Positions 1 through 7,608 of a stretch of 22,165 nt of DNA are shown here, piece after piece. The notes beneath the pieces were generated by a model, which saw only the letters and a list, made by a program, of their open reading frames with translations, made no database searches and was not told where the DNA came from. This stretch comes from a virus: the IMG/VR virus record IMGVR_UViG_3300020439_001175, positions 1-22,165 of that record; one strand, 5' to 3'. The position numbers and the translations under genes are program-made. The first letter of the stretch is position 1, and every line of letters begins with the position of its first letter.

Positions 1-654
1 ACCACCACCCATTTCTTTTTGTGGGAACATGGAACCAATAACGTCATAAGTGTGATTAGTTACAATCATTGGCACTTTTGCACGTCCAAGTTTAAGAGTT
101 AGAACTCTGAATGCACCTTTAGTAATCTGTGCTCGAGTCATATCTCTTGTCTCTTTTCCTTCTGCAGTATCTTCAATCTCTTTAGTAGTTGATAGCATAC
201 CAAGAGAATCAAGTACAAACATCATAGGTGGACGTTCTGACTCGTCTGTCTCAAGATACTTATCAAGTATATTCAGCGATTGGTTTCTGAATTCTTGAAC
301 CGTCACTACAGGCACGATAACTATACGATTGGAATCGATTCCTCTTTCCTCAATCATATCTTTCGTTAGTGCAGATTCTGATTCAAAGTAAATCACAGCA
401 GCTTCAGGGTGGTCTTCCAAGAACTGTTTGACCATACCCAATGCAAAGAAAGTCTTACCAGTGGCAGACTCACCTGCAAGTGCGGTGATTTTGTTTTTAG
501 GTAGTCCACCTTTTAGTGAACCACTCAATAAGGCATTGAAAATGTATGAACCCGTATCAACAAACGAGTCAACGTCTCCAGCTGCCACACCATCGGAAAC
601 AACACTAGCGTATTCGTTCCCAGTGGATTTAACTAAGTCTTTAATAAATGACAT
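1..654 (-). CDS. uvsX: UvsX RecA-like recombinase, partial (3' end outside window)
   Basis: ATP-dependent strand-exchange protein of T4-like phages, used in recombination-dependent replication and repair. I read 218 codons from the ATG at 654 with no stop before base 1. Seen: Walker A GESATGKT at residues 61-68, the FESESA segment near 90-95, a Walker B-like hydrophobic strand ending in LDS (residues 144-150), then the conserved TNHTYD and EMGGG segments at the window edge. The sequence resembles marine cyanophage UvsX more than T4 UvsX, whose P-loop is divergent. The start is set by a GGAG ribosome site 8-11 nt upstream. It has its own promoter (679-717) just after the 55-aa gene. Identification is secure; the C-terminus, including the rest of loop L2, is missing. 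Confidence 0.95.
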   Translation of the reverse strand, partial: MSFIKDLVKSTGNEYASVVSDGVAAGDVDSFVDTGSYIFNALLSGSLKGGLPKNKITALAGESATGKTFFALGMVKQFLEDHPEAAVIYFESESALTKDMIEERGIDSNRIVIVPVVTVQEFRNQSLNILDKYLETDESERPPMMFVLDSLGMLSTTKEIEDTAEGKETRDMTRAQITKGAFRVLTLKLGRAKVPMIVTNHTYDVIGSMFPQKEMGGG

Positions 655-678
655 AACACTTCTCCATAATGTATAACC

Positions 679-717
679 ATTATACTATGTATAGCGGTTT
701 CTCGTAAGTGGGTTTTT
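679..717 (-). promoter_or_regulatory. Bipartite promoter for uvsX (AAAAACCCACT-N22-TATAAT)
   Basis: On the minus strand the box AAAAACCCACT (717-707) is followed after exactly 22 nt by TATAAT (684-679). The box overlaps the stop codon of the 55-aa gene. Predicted transcription start is around 672, giving a leader of about 18 nt with a GGAG site before uvsX. It is one of five elements here with identical spacing, so it is probably a phage-specific (middle-type) promoter. The motif is seen; the function is inferred. Confidence 0.7.
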
Positions 718-883
718 ACTTTTTGTGCCCGTTACCGTTCTTAATTCTTTTAGATTCATCAAACTTTATGACTTCTTCAATCATAGTCTTAATTGTATGC
801 AGTTCAGTTTCAATGTGAATTATGAATGCAAATATTATACCTATCATGGTTATATAAAATACGTCCATCCATTCAATCAACAT
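716..883 (-). CDS. Small membrane protein, 55 aa, unknown function
   Basis: A 55-codon reading frame from ATG at 883 to TAA at 716-718. Its ATG shares one base with the stop of the nuclease gene (TAATG), and AGGGG lies about 9 nt upstream, so translation is probably coupled. Residues 8-22 form one hydrophobic segment (tyrosine, isoleucine and phenylalanine rich), followed by a charged tail ending in lysines. This predicts a single-pass inner-membrane protein with a cytoplasmic basic C-terminus. No family recognised. Its stop is embedded in the uvsX promoter box, so the end of this gene and the start of the next transcription unit are fused. It could be a small host-takeover or lysis-related membrane peptide, but nothing in the sequence decides this. 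Confidence 0.6.
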   Translation of the reverse strand: MLIEWMDVFYITMIGIIFAFIIHIETELHTIKTMIEEVIKFDESKRIKNGNGHKK

Positions 884-1344
884 TATGAAACCCCTGCCAT
901 ATCATAAGACATTATTACAACTTCTTCGTCAATTAATCTTTTTCTATTAATCATATGTTGTTCTTTGATTTCTTTTTTAGAACCACCAAAGTAAGGCACT
1001 GCGTGTCCTTCTTCTACTAATACTTGGGTAGCAAGTTTAGTTTCACCGTCAAGTTCAACTTGGAAGTCTCCTAATATTCTACCGAACTTCCCTTTCATAT
1101 CTTCGCCATTTCTATTAATTTGCGTTTGTAATATAGTTTCGTTTCCTAAAATTTCCTTAAGACGTGCTTTAGAAGCAAGACCAAATTTCTTTTCAATCTT
1201 ATCTCTAGTGCGTGATTCGGGTGTATCGATGCCCATCATTCTGACTCTTTCATCTGTTAAGATTACACCGAAACCTAGGTCAATATCCACGTCTACTGTA
1301 TCGCCATCTATGACTTTTAAAATTTTTGCTCTATATTCATACAT
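883..1344 (-). CDS. Thermonuclease-like (SNase family) nuclease
   Basis: A 153-aa protein of the staphylococcal-nuclease family, which cleaves DNA or RNA phosphodiesters with calcium. Seen: N-terminal VIDGDT at residues 11-16, RVRMMGIDTPES around residues 33-44 with the catalytic arginine (R35), D40, T41 and E43, and a second arginine in KFGR (R89). These match the catalytic set of the family. There is no signal peptide, so it probably acts in the cytoplasm, for example in host DNA breakdown. It follows DNA polymerase by 29 nt. The ATG at 1344 has no usable ribosome site: the AAAGGG just before it is too close and is paired in a hairpin (1345-1365). Late-promoter-like AATAAATA and CATAAATA lie upstream. 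Family is clear; biological role inferred. Confidence 0.85.
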   Translation of the reverse strand: MYEYRAKILKVIDGDTVDVDIDLGFGVILTDERVRMMGIDTPESRTRDKIEKKFGLASKARLKEILGNETILQTQINRNGEDMKGKFGRILGDFQVELDGETKLATQVLVEEGHAVPYFGGSKKEIKEQHMINRKRLIDEEVVIMSYDMAGVS

Positions 1345-1375
1345 ACCCTTTATTTATGAAAGGGTCGTATTTATT
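1345..1375 (-). promoter_or_regulatory. Hairpin with late-promoter-like sequences before the nuclease gene
   Basis: A perfect 7-bp stem (ACCCTTT / AAAGGGT, loop CATAAAT) occupies 1345-1365 and ends against the nuclease ATG. Two 7-of-8 matches to the T4 late element TATAAATA lie here: AATAAATA (1375-1368) and CATAAATA (1358-1351). The second sits 6 nt before the ATG. There is no T-run, so an intrinsic terminator is unlikely. It may be a late promoter, a translation-blocking hairpin, or both. Confidence 0.4.
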
Positions 1376-3872
1376 ACGCAAAAAATGAATCTAGACTTGC
1401 GACAGGTTCAGGGTTCCAACCAATCAAACTAATGACTGCTTTAAGTGGTTCAACAAATGCTTTATCAAACTGCATATCATAATCAATGAATCTATGCAGG
1501 TCAAATTCTTTAGGTAATCCACCTGTAAATGATATCACATTTTCATTGATAGGATTCGGTGTAGTCAAGTAAGAAAAATGTAATTGTTCCGCTTCTTTGA
1601 TTACTTCGTATCTCATATCAAGACTCTTTTCTTTGAGTAAGTGGTTGTACAATAAAGCACCTCTAACGTGTATCGGTGTTCCTTTACTGTAGATAGTTGT
1701 TCTATCCGAGTATTGTCTAAGACCACGACAACCTCTAGGGAATGCAACTTCCTCAGGCGGTAGCGTTCTAAAGTCTCTTCGTGCTTCTTCCACGAACTTC
1801 CATAAGTCTTGTTCTGTTCCGTTCATGACAACACCAAATGCGTCTGTAAGTTTTTGTCTTACCCATTGTGGTGTAGAAGACTTCGCAGTTTCTATGCCCA
1901 TCATTTTGAGTTTAGGTTCTCTGAGTCTGACTCCTTCGTTGTCATGTACATTCAGGATATATCTTTTCTTAGCAGTCCAAATACCTCTGTCTGCAATTAC
2001 CTCACGTCCCATTTGCATTTTCTGTTGGAATGCATTTGTATCTTTTGCGAGTTTGTCATATCCTTTTGCAAGTACGGGTTCAATAGTATCTTCTGCGATA
2101 GTATTAATGAAGTCAATAATTTTCGCCTTCGGTGTATCTTCGGGAAAGACTTGCTTTACTAAATCGTCAAGAGTGATATACAATGAATCGGTATCAATTG
2201 CAATCACATAATCTTTGTCTTCTGTCTTGAGAACTTGATTCAACCAATCATTGATTGTTTTCTCACCCCATTGAATAATCAATTGACCCGAAGTCGTAAT
2301 CGCCTCTGCGAGGTCTACAGAAAAGAATGCAAACCACTGATTAGCAAGAGCACCATAAGCACTGTTCAATGCAATCTTACGAACTTGTTGGTTGTTGTAC
2401 GCACGTTTGATTAGTGTGTCTAGTTCTCTTTTGCGTTTTGCGTCTTTACATGATTCTCGTTCAACTTGATACTCAATCATTTTTTTCTTCCACAACTTTC
2501 TTTCGTCATAGAATTGTTCCATAAGTTCAGGAAGAAAACCTTGTTTGTCTTTTTTGAATTGTGCACCGTTTGGTGTCACAGCATAATCACCTGTAATTGT
2601 TTGTTTACCACTGAGTAATTTTTCTACAGAAGTATCCACCTTACCCCTAATCATTTTCTCAGGCGAGATATTATACTGCATAATGATATGTGGATAGAGT
2701 GAGTTCAAGTCAAAAGATACAACCCAGTCATGACCACCGACTATAGGTTCCTTGACATAAGCACCTGCAATCTTACTGGTCTTTTCTTGTCCACGTAATT
2801 TCTGTGGTGGTGTTTGGATTCCTTGTTCTTTCAAGAAGTTGTAGATAATGGTTTCCCAATACTTCACCATTCCAAATGTATCTGCGTAGTTGCACTTGGC
2901 AGTATACGCCATGGATTGAATCAGTTCAATGAATCCTAGTTTGTCTTCCAGTTCTTCAATCAGTTCCACGTCACGGACATTGTATTCCAAGAACAGTGGA
3001 TAATTAGTTCTGTATAATGTGTGTAGGGAACCGTACTCTGAATAATCTAACTTACCTTTACCCAGTTCAACTTGTGCTATGTGGTCAAGTTTGTAACTCT
3101 CTTGTTTGATAAATGTATTCTTTCTGTACAGTTCAAGATAGTCAAGAACATTGACACCATATAATGTGTATACTTGATTCTTTTGATATCCATACTGCGT
3201 GAATTCTCTTACGTCTGACATTCTCCAAGGCGAAAGTTTTTTGTGATACCCGTCACCAAATAATCTATCAAGACGATTACAAAGATATGTAATATCAAAT
3301 GAGTTTACATTCCAACCAGTAATGATATCAAATGATTGTTTGTCCCAATACTTAATAAACTCTTCCAATAGGAATGCTTCGTCTTGACAATCAACGTAGT
3401 CTACATTGTCAGGTGCGTCCCAAGGGCCGATTCCAAATGTAACTGAGTTCTTACCGAATGGTTTGATTGTGATTGCGTTGACTTTCTCTTTCGCTTCCAT
3501 AGGGTCAGGAAAACCCTCTTCACACTCACACTCAATATCAAGTGAGGCGATACGAATGAGTTTGGTATTAGGTTCGATTACACCTTGAAACTTATCTGCA
3601 ATATAAGTGTAGACATAACGGTCATAACCGTGGATATCAAATCCTTCCACTTGCTCATATTGTTCTCTGAACTTACGTGCACCGCCCATAGAATTTAGAT
3701 TCACAACCTCAAGTGGTTGTCCGTCTAAAGACCTGTAAGCGGTTTGTCCTTTTTTAGATTTGACGTAGTGATTAGGTCGATAGGCAACTTGAACTTTTAC
3801 CTTCTTGTTGCCTTGATACCCTGTTACTAAAATCTTGTCACGTGTCCTGCATACATTTGTATAGAAATCCAT
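1374..3872 (-). CDS. 43: DNA polymerase, family B, gp43-like
   Basis: Replicative DNA polymerase with 3'-5' proofreading, 832 aa against 898 in T4. Exonuclease motifs: D112-I-E114 (Exo I), GWNVNSFD ending at D193 (Exo II), YNVRD with D301 (Exo III). Polymerase motifs: A, DLNSLYP starting at D388; B, K499 to YG507 with the NSAYG core; C, IDTDS with D560 and D562. All catalytic residues are present, so the enzyme should be active. It works with gp45, gp44 and gp62 encoded at 16570-19514. The ATG at 3872 is preceded within 6 nt by a TATACT element and no Shine-Dalgarno sequence, suggesting a leaderless message. The gene is intact: no intein or split, both of which occur in some phage polymerases. 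Confidence 0.97.
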   Translation of the reverse strand: MDFYTNVCRTRDKILVTGYQGNKKVKVQVAYRPNHYVKSKKGQTAYRSLDGQPLEVVNLNSMGGARKFREQYEQVEGFDIHGYDRYVYTYIADKFQGVIEPNTKLIRIASLDIECECEEGFPDPMEAKEKVNAITIKPFGKNSVTFGIGPWDAPDNVDYVDCQDEAFLLEEFIKYWDKQSFDIITGWNVNSFDITYLCNRLDRLFGDGYHKKLSPWRMSDVREFTQYGYQKNQVYTLYGVNVLDYLELYRKNTFIKQESYKLDHIAQVELGKGKLDYSEYGSLHTLYRTNYPLFLEYNVRDVELIEELEDKLGFIELIQSMAYTAKCNYADTFGMVKYWETIIYNFLKEQGIQTPPQKLRGQEKTSKIAGAYVKEPIVGGHDWVVSFDLNSLYPHIIMQYNISPEKMIRGKVDTSVEKLLSGKQTITGDYAVTPNGAQFKKDKQGFLPELMEQFYDERKLWKKKMIEYQVERESCKDAKRKRELDTLIKRAYNNQQVRKIALNSAYGALANQWFAFFSVDLAEAITTSGQLIIQWGEKTINDWLNQVLKTEDKDYVIAIDTDSLYITLDDLVKQVFPEDTPKAKIIDFINTIAEDTIEPVLAKGYDKLAKDTNAFQQKMQMGREVIADRGIWTAKKRYILNVHDNEGVRLREPKLKMMGIETAKSSTPQWVRQKLTDAFGVVMNGTEQDLWKFVEEARRDFRTLPPEEVAFPRGCRGLRQYSDRTTIYSKGTPIHVRGALLYNHLLKEKSLDMRYEVIKEAEQLHFSYLTTPNPINENVISFTGGLPKEFDLHRFIDYDMQFDKAFVEPLKAVISLIGWNPEPVASLDSFFA

Positions 3873-3878
3873 AATATA

Positions 3879-3917
3879 AGTATACTACAGACGGAACTAT
3901 TCTACAAGATTCTTTTT
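3879..3917 (-). promoter_or_regulatory. Bipartite promoter for DNA polymerase (AAAAAGAATCT-N22-TATACT)
   Basis: Variant of the repeated promoter: AAAAAGAATCT (3917-3907), exactly 22 nt, then TATACT (3884-3879), then 6 nt to the polymerase ATG. The box lies inside the end of the 78-aa gene. The A5 tract and terminal CT match the other copies, but CCC is replaced by GAA, so this is the weakest box. Spacing identity is the main support. Confidence 0.55.
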
Positions 3918-4133
3918 AGAATGAAAATCAAAATTGTTGACTGCAACGTCCTTAATATCTTGCCAGTGTGCTATTTGAGCTAACTCGTCTTCCACTGTCT
4001 TCATTAAGTCAGGGTGTTCTGCAACACCACTTGCATTCTTTGTTAATACCTCAACATTAATTTTGTGTTTTGAAATCATTGCGTCTGCTTGTTGCACAAT
4101 CGCATTTAATACTTTGTCGTGAAAATCAATCAT
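3897..4133 (-). CDS. Hypothetical phage protein, 78 aa
   Basis: A small soluble, mostly helical protein with charged residues throughout and no cysteine, signal peptide or membrane segment. Its ATG overlaps the lysozyme stop by 4 nt (ATGA), so it is probably translated by coupling after the lysozyme. The last codons contain the promoter box for DNA polymerase. I do not recognise the family. Its position, last in the unit that begins at 7563, says only that it is co-expressed with the lysozyme and the enzymes upstream. Confidence 0.7.
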   Translation of the reverse strand: MIDFHDKVLNAIVQQADAMISKHKINVEVLTKNASGVAEHPDLMKTVEDELAQIAHWQDIKDVAVNNFDFHSKKNLVE

Positions 4134-4576
4134 ACGTTCCTAACTATTTCTTGTAGTTCTACACTTCTGCGACCTACTTGTTTGAACCAACGACTGTCTT
4201 CCATTTCAACAGCCATTCTTTCCCAATCATGGTCTTCAACTGCATTCAACATGTTTTTGAATTTACCCAGTCTTGAACCACCCAAATTGAAACACATATT
4301 AACTAACACTTCTTGGATATCGCCTGGCAAATCTTTCCATACATCTTCTCCAACAACATGAACTGTTTCGTCTGCATGTTTATCAAAGTCAGATTCATAG
4401 TATGCGTCTACAACTTCCTGTGCTACAGGTGTACCGACTTCCCAATCGTACTCAGGGTCTTCGGGTTGACATAAATGTCCAACACCAAGAGTTTTAAATC
4501 CCAATGAGTCAATATAAATTTCTAGCACTTCACCTTCGTGCCTCTTAATCGCTTCTTTACATCTTTCGATATTCAT
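4130..4576 (-). CDS. T4-type lysozyme (GH24 endolysin)
   Basis: Muramidase that hydrolyses the N-acetylmuramic acid to N-acetylglucosamine bond of peptidoglycan. The 148-aa length is close to T4 lysozyme (164 aa). Catalytic residues sit at E14, D23 and T29, with exactly the spacing of T4 E11, D20 and T26 (motifs RHEGE, YIDSLGFKTLGVGHL). The C-terminal lobe has NMCFNLGG and the SRWFKQVGRRS segment, equivalent to the SRWYNQ region of T4 lysozyme. No signal peptide, so it would need a holin to reach the wall; small membrane-protein candidates lie at 14683-16138. It overlaps its neighbours by 4 nt on both sides and has a GGAG site. A virion-associated role cannot be excluded. Confidence 0.92.
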   Translation of the reverse strand: MNIERCKEAIKRHEGEVLEIYIDSLGFKTLGVGHLCQPEDPEYDWEVGTPVAQEVVDAYYESDFDKHADETVHVVGEDVWKDLPGDIQEVLVNMCFNLGGSRLGKFKNMLNAVEDHDWERMAVEMEDSRWFKQVGRRSVELQEIVRNV

Positions 4577-4875
4577 TTTTTCTCCTGTCTTGCGACTTGT
4601 TCCTCAAGGAGTTCTACTAATATATCTCCCATGAGGTTATTTAGGTCATTGTCTTCTAGAAGGTCGTCCAACTCCATTCCTTCTGGCACTCTTCTAATAG
4701 TCCTTTGAAAATTAAGTTCAGGTTTACCTTCTACGAATTCTACTTTACCGTATTGATACACTACACCTTCAAACTCGCCTTTGACAATTTCAATTGCGTA
4801 ATGTTCTTCTGCTTTCTGATTAGGATTTTCTACAATCCTATAATACTCCCCGATTAAATGTGGTCTATTACTCAA
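4573..4875 (-). CDS. Conserved phage hypothetical protein, 100 aa
   Basis: Starts at a TTG codon (4875) that overlaps the SDR stop (TTGA) and has an AGAGGTG ribosome site about 9 nt upstream, which is why TTG is accepted. The N-terminal half (residues 10-60) is predicted beta-rich, with the YYRIVENPN and EGVVYQYGKVEF segments. The C-terminus is acidic and helical and ends in lysines. I recall similar small proteins in T4-like marine phages, all without a function. Soluble, no cysteines, no signal peptide. It sits between the SDR and lysozyme with overlaps on both sides. Confidence 0.75.
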   Translation of the reverse strand: MSNRPHLIGEYYRIVENPNQKAEEHYAIEIVKGEFEGVVYQYGKVEFVEGKPELNFQRTIRRVPEGMELDDLLEDNDLNNLMGDILVELLEEQVARQEKK

Positions 4876-5438
4876 TGTAATTCACCTCTTTGAAATGACT
4901 TTAAGTCTTGCACGTCACCATAGTTATGGTGTGCTTGAAGTGTCATATCTGCAATTTCAAGTTCAGGGAAACTTGTAATTAGTTTATGCACCAGTCCTGC
5001 GATTTCTGTTCTCGATACACTAGGTAATGGTGAATTTAAAAGTCCTAAGTTCAATGTAGTCATTTTATATTTTTTATCCGAATTGTATTGATAATTATTT
5101 GCAAGGTGATTCAATGACGCTTTAGCAGCTGAGTAAAGATATCCTTTAGATATGTTTGGTTGAGCCGCTCTTGAAGAAAAGTTGATAATGTATTTACTGT
5201 TGTCATCTTTCCATGCGTTGTGAGCTAATTCTAAAATCTTTGTTTGTTCAAAGTCATCATATGCAAAGTTAATTAATACATCATATTGTTCCCAACCCCA
5301 CCATGTACTTCCATTCACTGTAATGTTTTCCATACGTTCAGACATAACGTCTATCTGTTTACCATTATATGGTGTTGCTTCCAGTGTATCAATAATTGTT
5401 TTTGCTAAACCTGTACTACCTGTTATTGCCACTCTCAT
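4872..5438 (-). CDS. Short-chain dehydrogenase/reductase (SDR) family protein
   Basis: NAD(P)-dependent oxidoreductase-like protein of 188 aa, counted from the ATG at 5438. Seen: glycine-rich nucleotide loop GSTGLAK at residues 7-13, a NFAYDD segment near residues 58-62 where SDRs carry NxA, serine in INFSSR (88-89), and the catalytic YSAAK (Y102, K106). The full catalytic triad is therefore present, but the protein is shorter than classical SDRs (about 250 aa), mainly in the C-terminal substrate region. A GTG at 5447 is an alternative start. It overlaps the radical SAM gene by 23 nt, suggesting the two act on the same substrate, possibly a sugar or surface glycan; this is inference. Phage SDRs of this kind often occur in host-interaction regions. 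Confidence 0.75.
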   Translation of the reverse strand: MRVAITGSTGLAKTIIDTLEATPYNGKQIDVMSERMENITVNGSTWWGWEQYDVLINFAYDDFEQTKILELAHNAWKDDNSKYIINFSSRAAQPNISKGYLYSAAKASLNHLANNYQYNSDKKYKMTTLNLGLLNSPLPSVSRTEIAGLVHKLITSFPELEIADMTLQAHHNYGDVQDLKSFQRGELH

Positions 5439-6336
5439 AATATTCACTCACTAAATCAAAGGACGGTTTTCCAAATAGTGAACCGTCAACACTACATTTA
5501 TTGCAAGGCGAATGACTTCTATCACCTTTCATTAAACGTTTCCTAATCTTTGTCATGGGTTTAGAGAACCATACGTCATGTAAACTTTGTTGTAGAAGAT
5601 TACCTACAACGTGTTCTCTTCCCCAATCATTAGAACAGAACAATACGTCACCGTTCCAATCAACAAACATTTTGTAGAAGGGGTAATGACAAGGTTTGCC
5701 TTGTAAAGAAGTAATGTCTGTTTCTTCTATCCCAACCCAATCAATCACCCCACTACGGTTATTGAGAATCAATCCATGTTTCTCAAAGTCTCCCCAATGC
5801 ATTCTAAACTTGTACATATCGTCTCGCACATTCTTTAGCATTTCTTCAAAGTGTGCCATTTGTTCTATACCGTCATACAAATTTATGTACAATAAGTCTA
5901 GTCCTGCCTTATACAATCTGTTAACATACTCTTCTGTAAGTTTGTCTCCATTTGTATTACATTCAATTGTCGCCATTGGTAAATTGAATCTAAACTCTTT
6001 TACTATTTCAGGAAAATCAGGATTCAATAAGTTTTCACCAAAACCACTGAATGATATTTTACCTGAATATTGATTCTCTCCTAACTCTTCTGCAATGGTT
6101 CTAGCACCTTTAACCGTAAGGTGGAGATTCCTGTTGGGAAATACTGCTGGGTCATGTCTTGGACAAAAGACACATGTCCTGTTGCACAACTCAGTAGTAT
6201 TAATTTCAACCGTAAGAATTGAGTCAAGGGGTTTGAGTTCGTCACTTTTTTTCTTCCAATGTTTTTTTTCTTGTTCCCTTCTGTGTTCTAGGAAATCATA
6301 TTGGTCAACTGCTTGTATTGGTATATTCTTACTCAT
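5416..6336 (-). CDS. Radical SAM enzyme with SPASM-like C-terminal domain
   Basis: A 306-aa radical S-adenosylmethionine enzyme. The [4Fe-4S] motif is C51-x3-C55-x2-C58, followed by SGFGENLL near residues 97-104 in the position of the SAM-binding GGE motif. The C-terminus has C216, C234, C278 and C281 with the FVDWNGDVLFC context typical of SPASM/twitch domains that hold an auxiliary cluster. Such enzymes modify peptides, sugars or cofactors; the substrate here is unknown. No adjacent short precursor peptide is evident. The ATG lies only 8 nt after the 3' end of a tRNA and has no Shine-Dalgarno sequence, so tRNA 3' processing would leave a nearly leaderless mRNA. It is followed by an overlapping SDR gene, which suggests a two-step modification pathway. 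Confidence 0.85.
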   Translation of the reverse strand: MSKNIPIQAVDQYDFLEHRREQEKKHWKKKSDELKPLDSILTVEINTTELCNRTCVFCPRHDPAVFPNRNLHLTVKGARTIAEELGENQYSGKISFSGFGENLLNPDFPEIVKEFRFNLPMATIECNTNGDKLTEEYVNRLYKAGLDLLYINLYDGIEQMAHFEEMLKNVRDDMYKFRMHWGDFEKHGLILNNRSGVIDWVGIEETDITSLQGKPCHYPFYKMFVDWNGDVLFCSNDWGREHVVGNLLQQSLHDVWFSKPMTKIRKRLMKGDRSHSPCNKCSVDGSLFGKPSFDLVSEYYESGNNR

Positions 6337-6344
6337 ATCGAAAC

Positions 6345-6420
6345 TGGAGCGGAGTCATGGGTTTGCACCGTGATTTCTAAACTGGTAGTTTAGTGTTTTA
6401 CTAAATTAAACTAACTCCGC
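6345..6420 (-). tRNA. tRNA-Gly with anticodon ACC, CCA encoded
   Basis: A 76-nt cloverleaf: acceptor GCGGAGT/ACTCCGC (7 perfect pairs), TA, D arm GTTT/AAAC with a 9-nt loop, anticodon arm CTAAA/TTTAG with loop CTACCAG, 4-nt variable loop, T arm CACGG/CCATG with loop TGCAAAC, discriminator T73 and encoded CCA. U33 and A37 frame the anticodon ACC, which reads GGU (Gly). G1:C72, C2:G71, G3:C70, U73, C35 and C36 are glycine identity elements in bacteria. Odd points: A34, which bacteria normally use only in tRNA-Arg(ACG); A at position 18 and G at position 55 in place of the G18-pseudouridine55 contact; and a C51:A63 mismatch in the T stem. A15:U48 and G19:C56 are kept. It lies between two coding genes with 6-8 nt gaps. 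Confidence 0.85.
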
Positions 6421-6426
6421 TTAAAC

Positions 6427-7563
6427 TTATCTTATAATATCAATGTCCTCTGCATTAACATTCCATGTTTCTAATTGTGTTCTGAGTCTGTCCTCTGATT
6501 TGAGTTTATCAAATCTCTTACTAGCAAGTTTCTTCCACCATTCAACTACACCTTCAAATTCATATCTATCGTAGTTAGGTGCTTTCTTGAGAGTGTCAGT
6601 TTCTAGATTAAGATAATCGACCACGTTCTCATAACCATAATTAGAAAAGTATTGTCTTTTTCTTTCAGTCAATGCTTTCGCATCGATAAAAGTTTGGTTG
6701 AATTCTTTCAACTTTTCTTTGTCATGAGTATTTAGTGAGTTCTTAATTATAGAAATCATTTTCTGTTGCGTCTTCATTTTTCTAGAAGAGGCGTCATCAT
6801 GAACTAGTGGTACACCATTGTTTTTATTTTCAAACCAAAACTTAAGTTCTCTGTATTTTTCGTCATTGATACTTGGTACAAAATCTGAATCAGTCAAACC
6901 TTTGAATCTAAGGAAGGGTTTCATACCGTCATATTGTGAAGCAGTCTTAGAAGAACCGTACAAAGAGGTTGTCTCAAAACCACAAAACGTTCCTTTGTAT
7001 TTTTTGTTCAAGTCTCTACGTGCTTTGTGCGAACAACAAATAGCTGCAAGTAGTTTACCACCAAGATAATTGTATCCGAATGGTTGAGTTGGAACAATAG
7101 TAAATCCCATAATTACGGAATCATTGAAACGTTTCATAACGTCTTTGTTCATAGTATCTAAAGGTCTTCCCAACATTTCATTCCTAGGTTTAGAATTGAT
7201 TGTTGGACTACCGAACCGTATGAAACCCACAATTTTGTTTGTGTTCTTTTCATATACAACCCACTTCAATGTCTTGCCAGGAATTGACTTTTCTAAGGCA
7301 TGAGACGTTGTAATCTCAAGATAGTTATCAAACAATTCATTTGATAATACTCTGACTTCAAATTCCATGTCCTGTGGGTGCATTGTAAAATCACTGAACA
7401 TATCGTCTTCGGGGCCCATGCCAGGCAGTGACGTTGGAAGTGAATCCATACGTTCAAGTTTTACTTTTCTTAGATAATCGTCTATGCGGTCAAAACCTTT
7501 ATAGTAATCTATAAAGACCTGAGCTGCATGTAACGAATCGGCATGTGATAAAATAACAGACAT
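6427..7563 (-). CDS. Phage protein with DruA/DUF4338-like region
   Basis: A 378-aa soluble protein. Residues 111-203 contain VGFIRFGSPTINSKPRNEMLG, then FTIVPTQPFGYNYLGGKLLA and a FETTSLYGSS segment. This order resembles the DUF4338 domain found in the DruA component of Druantia defence systems and in some transposon-linked proteins. The match is from memory of motif style and is tentative. The C-terminal 150 residues are helical and charged. Similar long proteins of unknown function occur in marine T4-like phages. It is the first gene of its unit: TATAAT ends 6 nt before the ATG (7563) and there is no good ribosome site, so the message is probably leaderless. Another possibility is a GNAT-like acyltransferase fold. 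Confidence 0.5.
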   Translation of the reverse strand: MSVILSHADSLHAAQVFIDYYKGFDRIDDYLRKVKLERMDSLPTSLPGMGPEDDMFSDFTMHPQDMEFEVRVLSNELFDNYLEITTSHALEKSIPGKTLKWVVYEKNTNKIVGFIRFGSPTINSKPRNEMLGRPLDTMNKDVMKRFNDSVIMGFTIVPTQPFGYNYLGGKLLAAICCSHKARRDLNKKYKGTFCGFETTSLYGSSKTASQYDGMKPFLRFKGLTDSDFVPSINDEKYRELKFWFENKNNGVPLVHDDASSRKMKTQQKMISIIKNSLNTHDKEKLKEFNQTFIDAKALTERKRQYFSNYGYENVVDYLNLETDTLKKAPNYDRYEFEGVVEWWKKLASKRFDKLKSEDRLRTQLETWNVNAEDIDIIR

Positions 7564-7569
7564 GTACCC

Positions 7570-7608
7570 ATTATACTAAACAGGTACATATCTGTATAGT
7601 GGGTTTTT
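7570..7608 (-). promoter_or_regulatory. Bipartite promoter for the 378-aa gene unit (AAAAACCCACT-N22-TATAAT)
   Basis: AAAAACCCACT (7608-7598) overlaps the Hsp20 stop codon, followed by exactly 22 nt and TATAAT (7575-7570); the ATG is 6 nt further on. Box and spacing are identical to the uvsX copy while the 22-nt spacers differ, which argues for selection on the two elements. It would drive 7563 down to 3897, including the tRNA. Confidence 0.7.

Noticed and set aside
428-676. Plus-strand ORF of 82 codons at the uvsX start
   Set aside because: It is antisense to uvsX, whose Walker motifs are unmistakable, and has no ribosome site.
1809-2211. Two overlapping plus-strand ORFs of 117 and 128 codons
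   Set aside because: Both are antisense to conserved polymerase sequence and cannot both be real.
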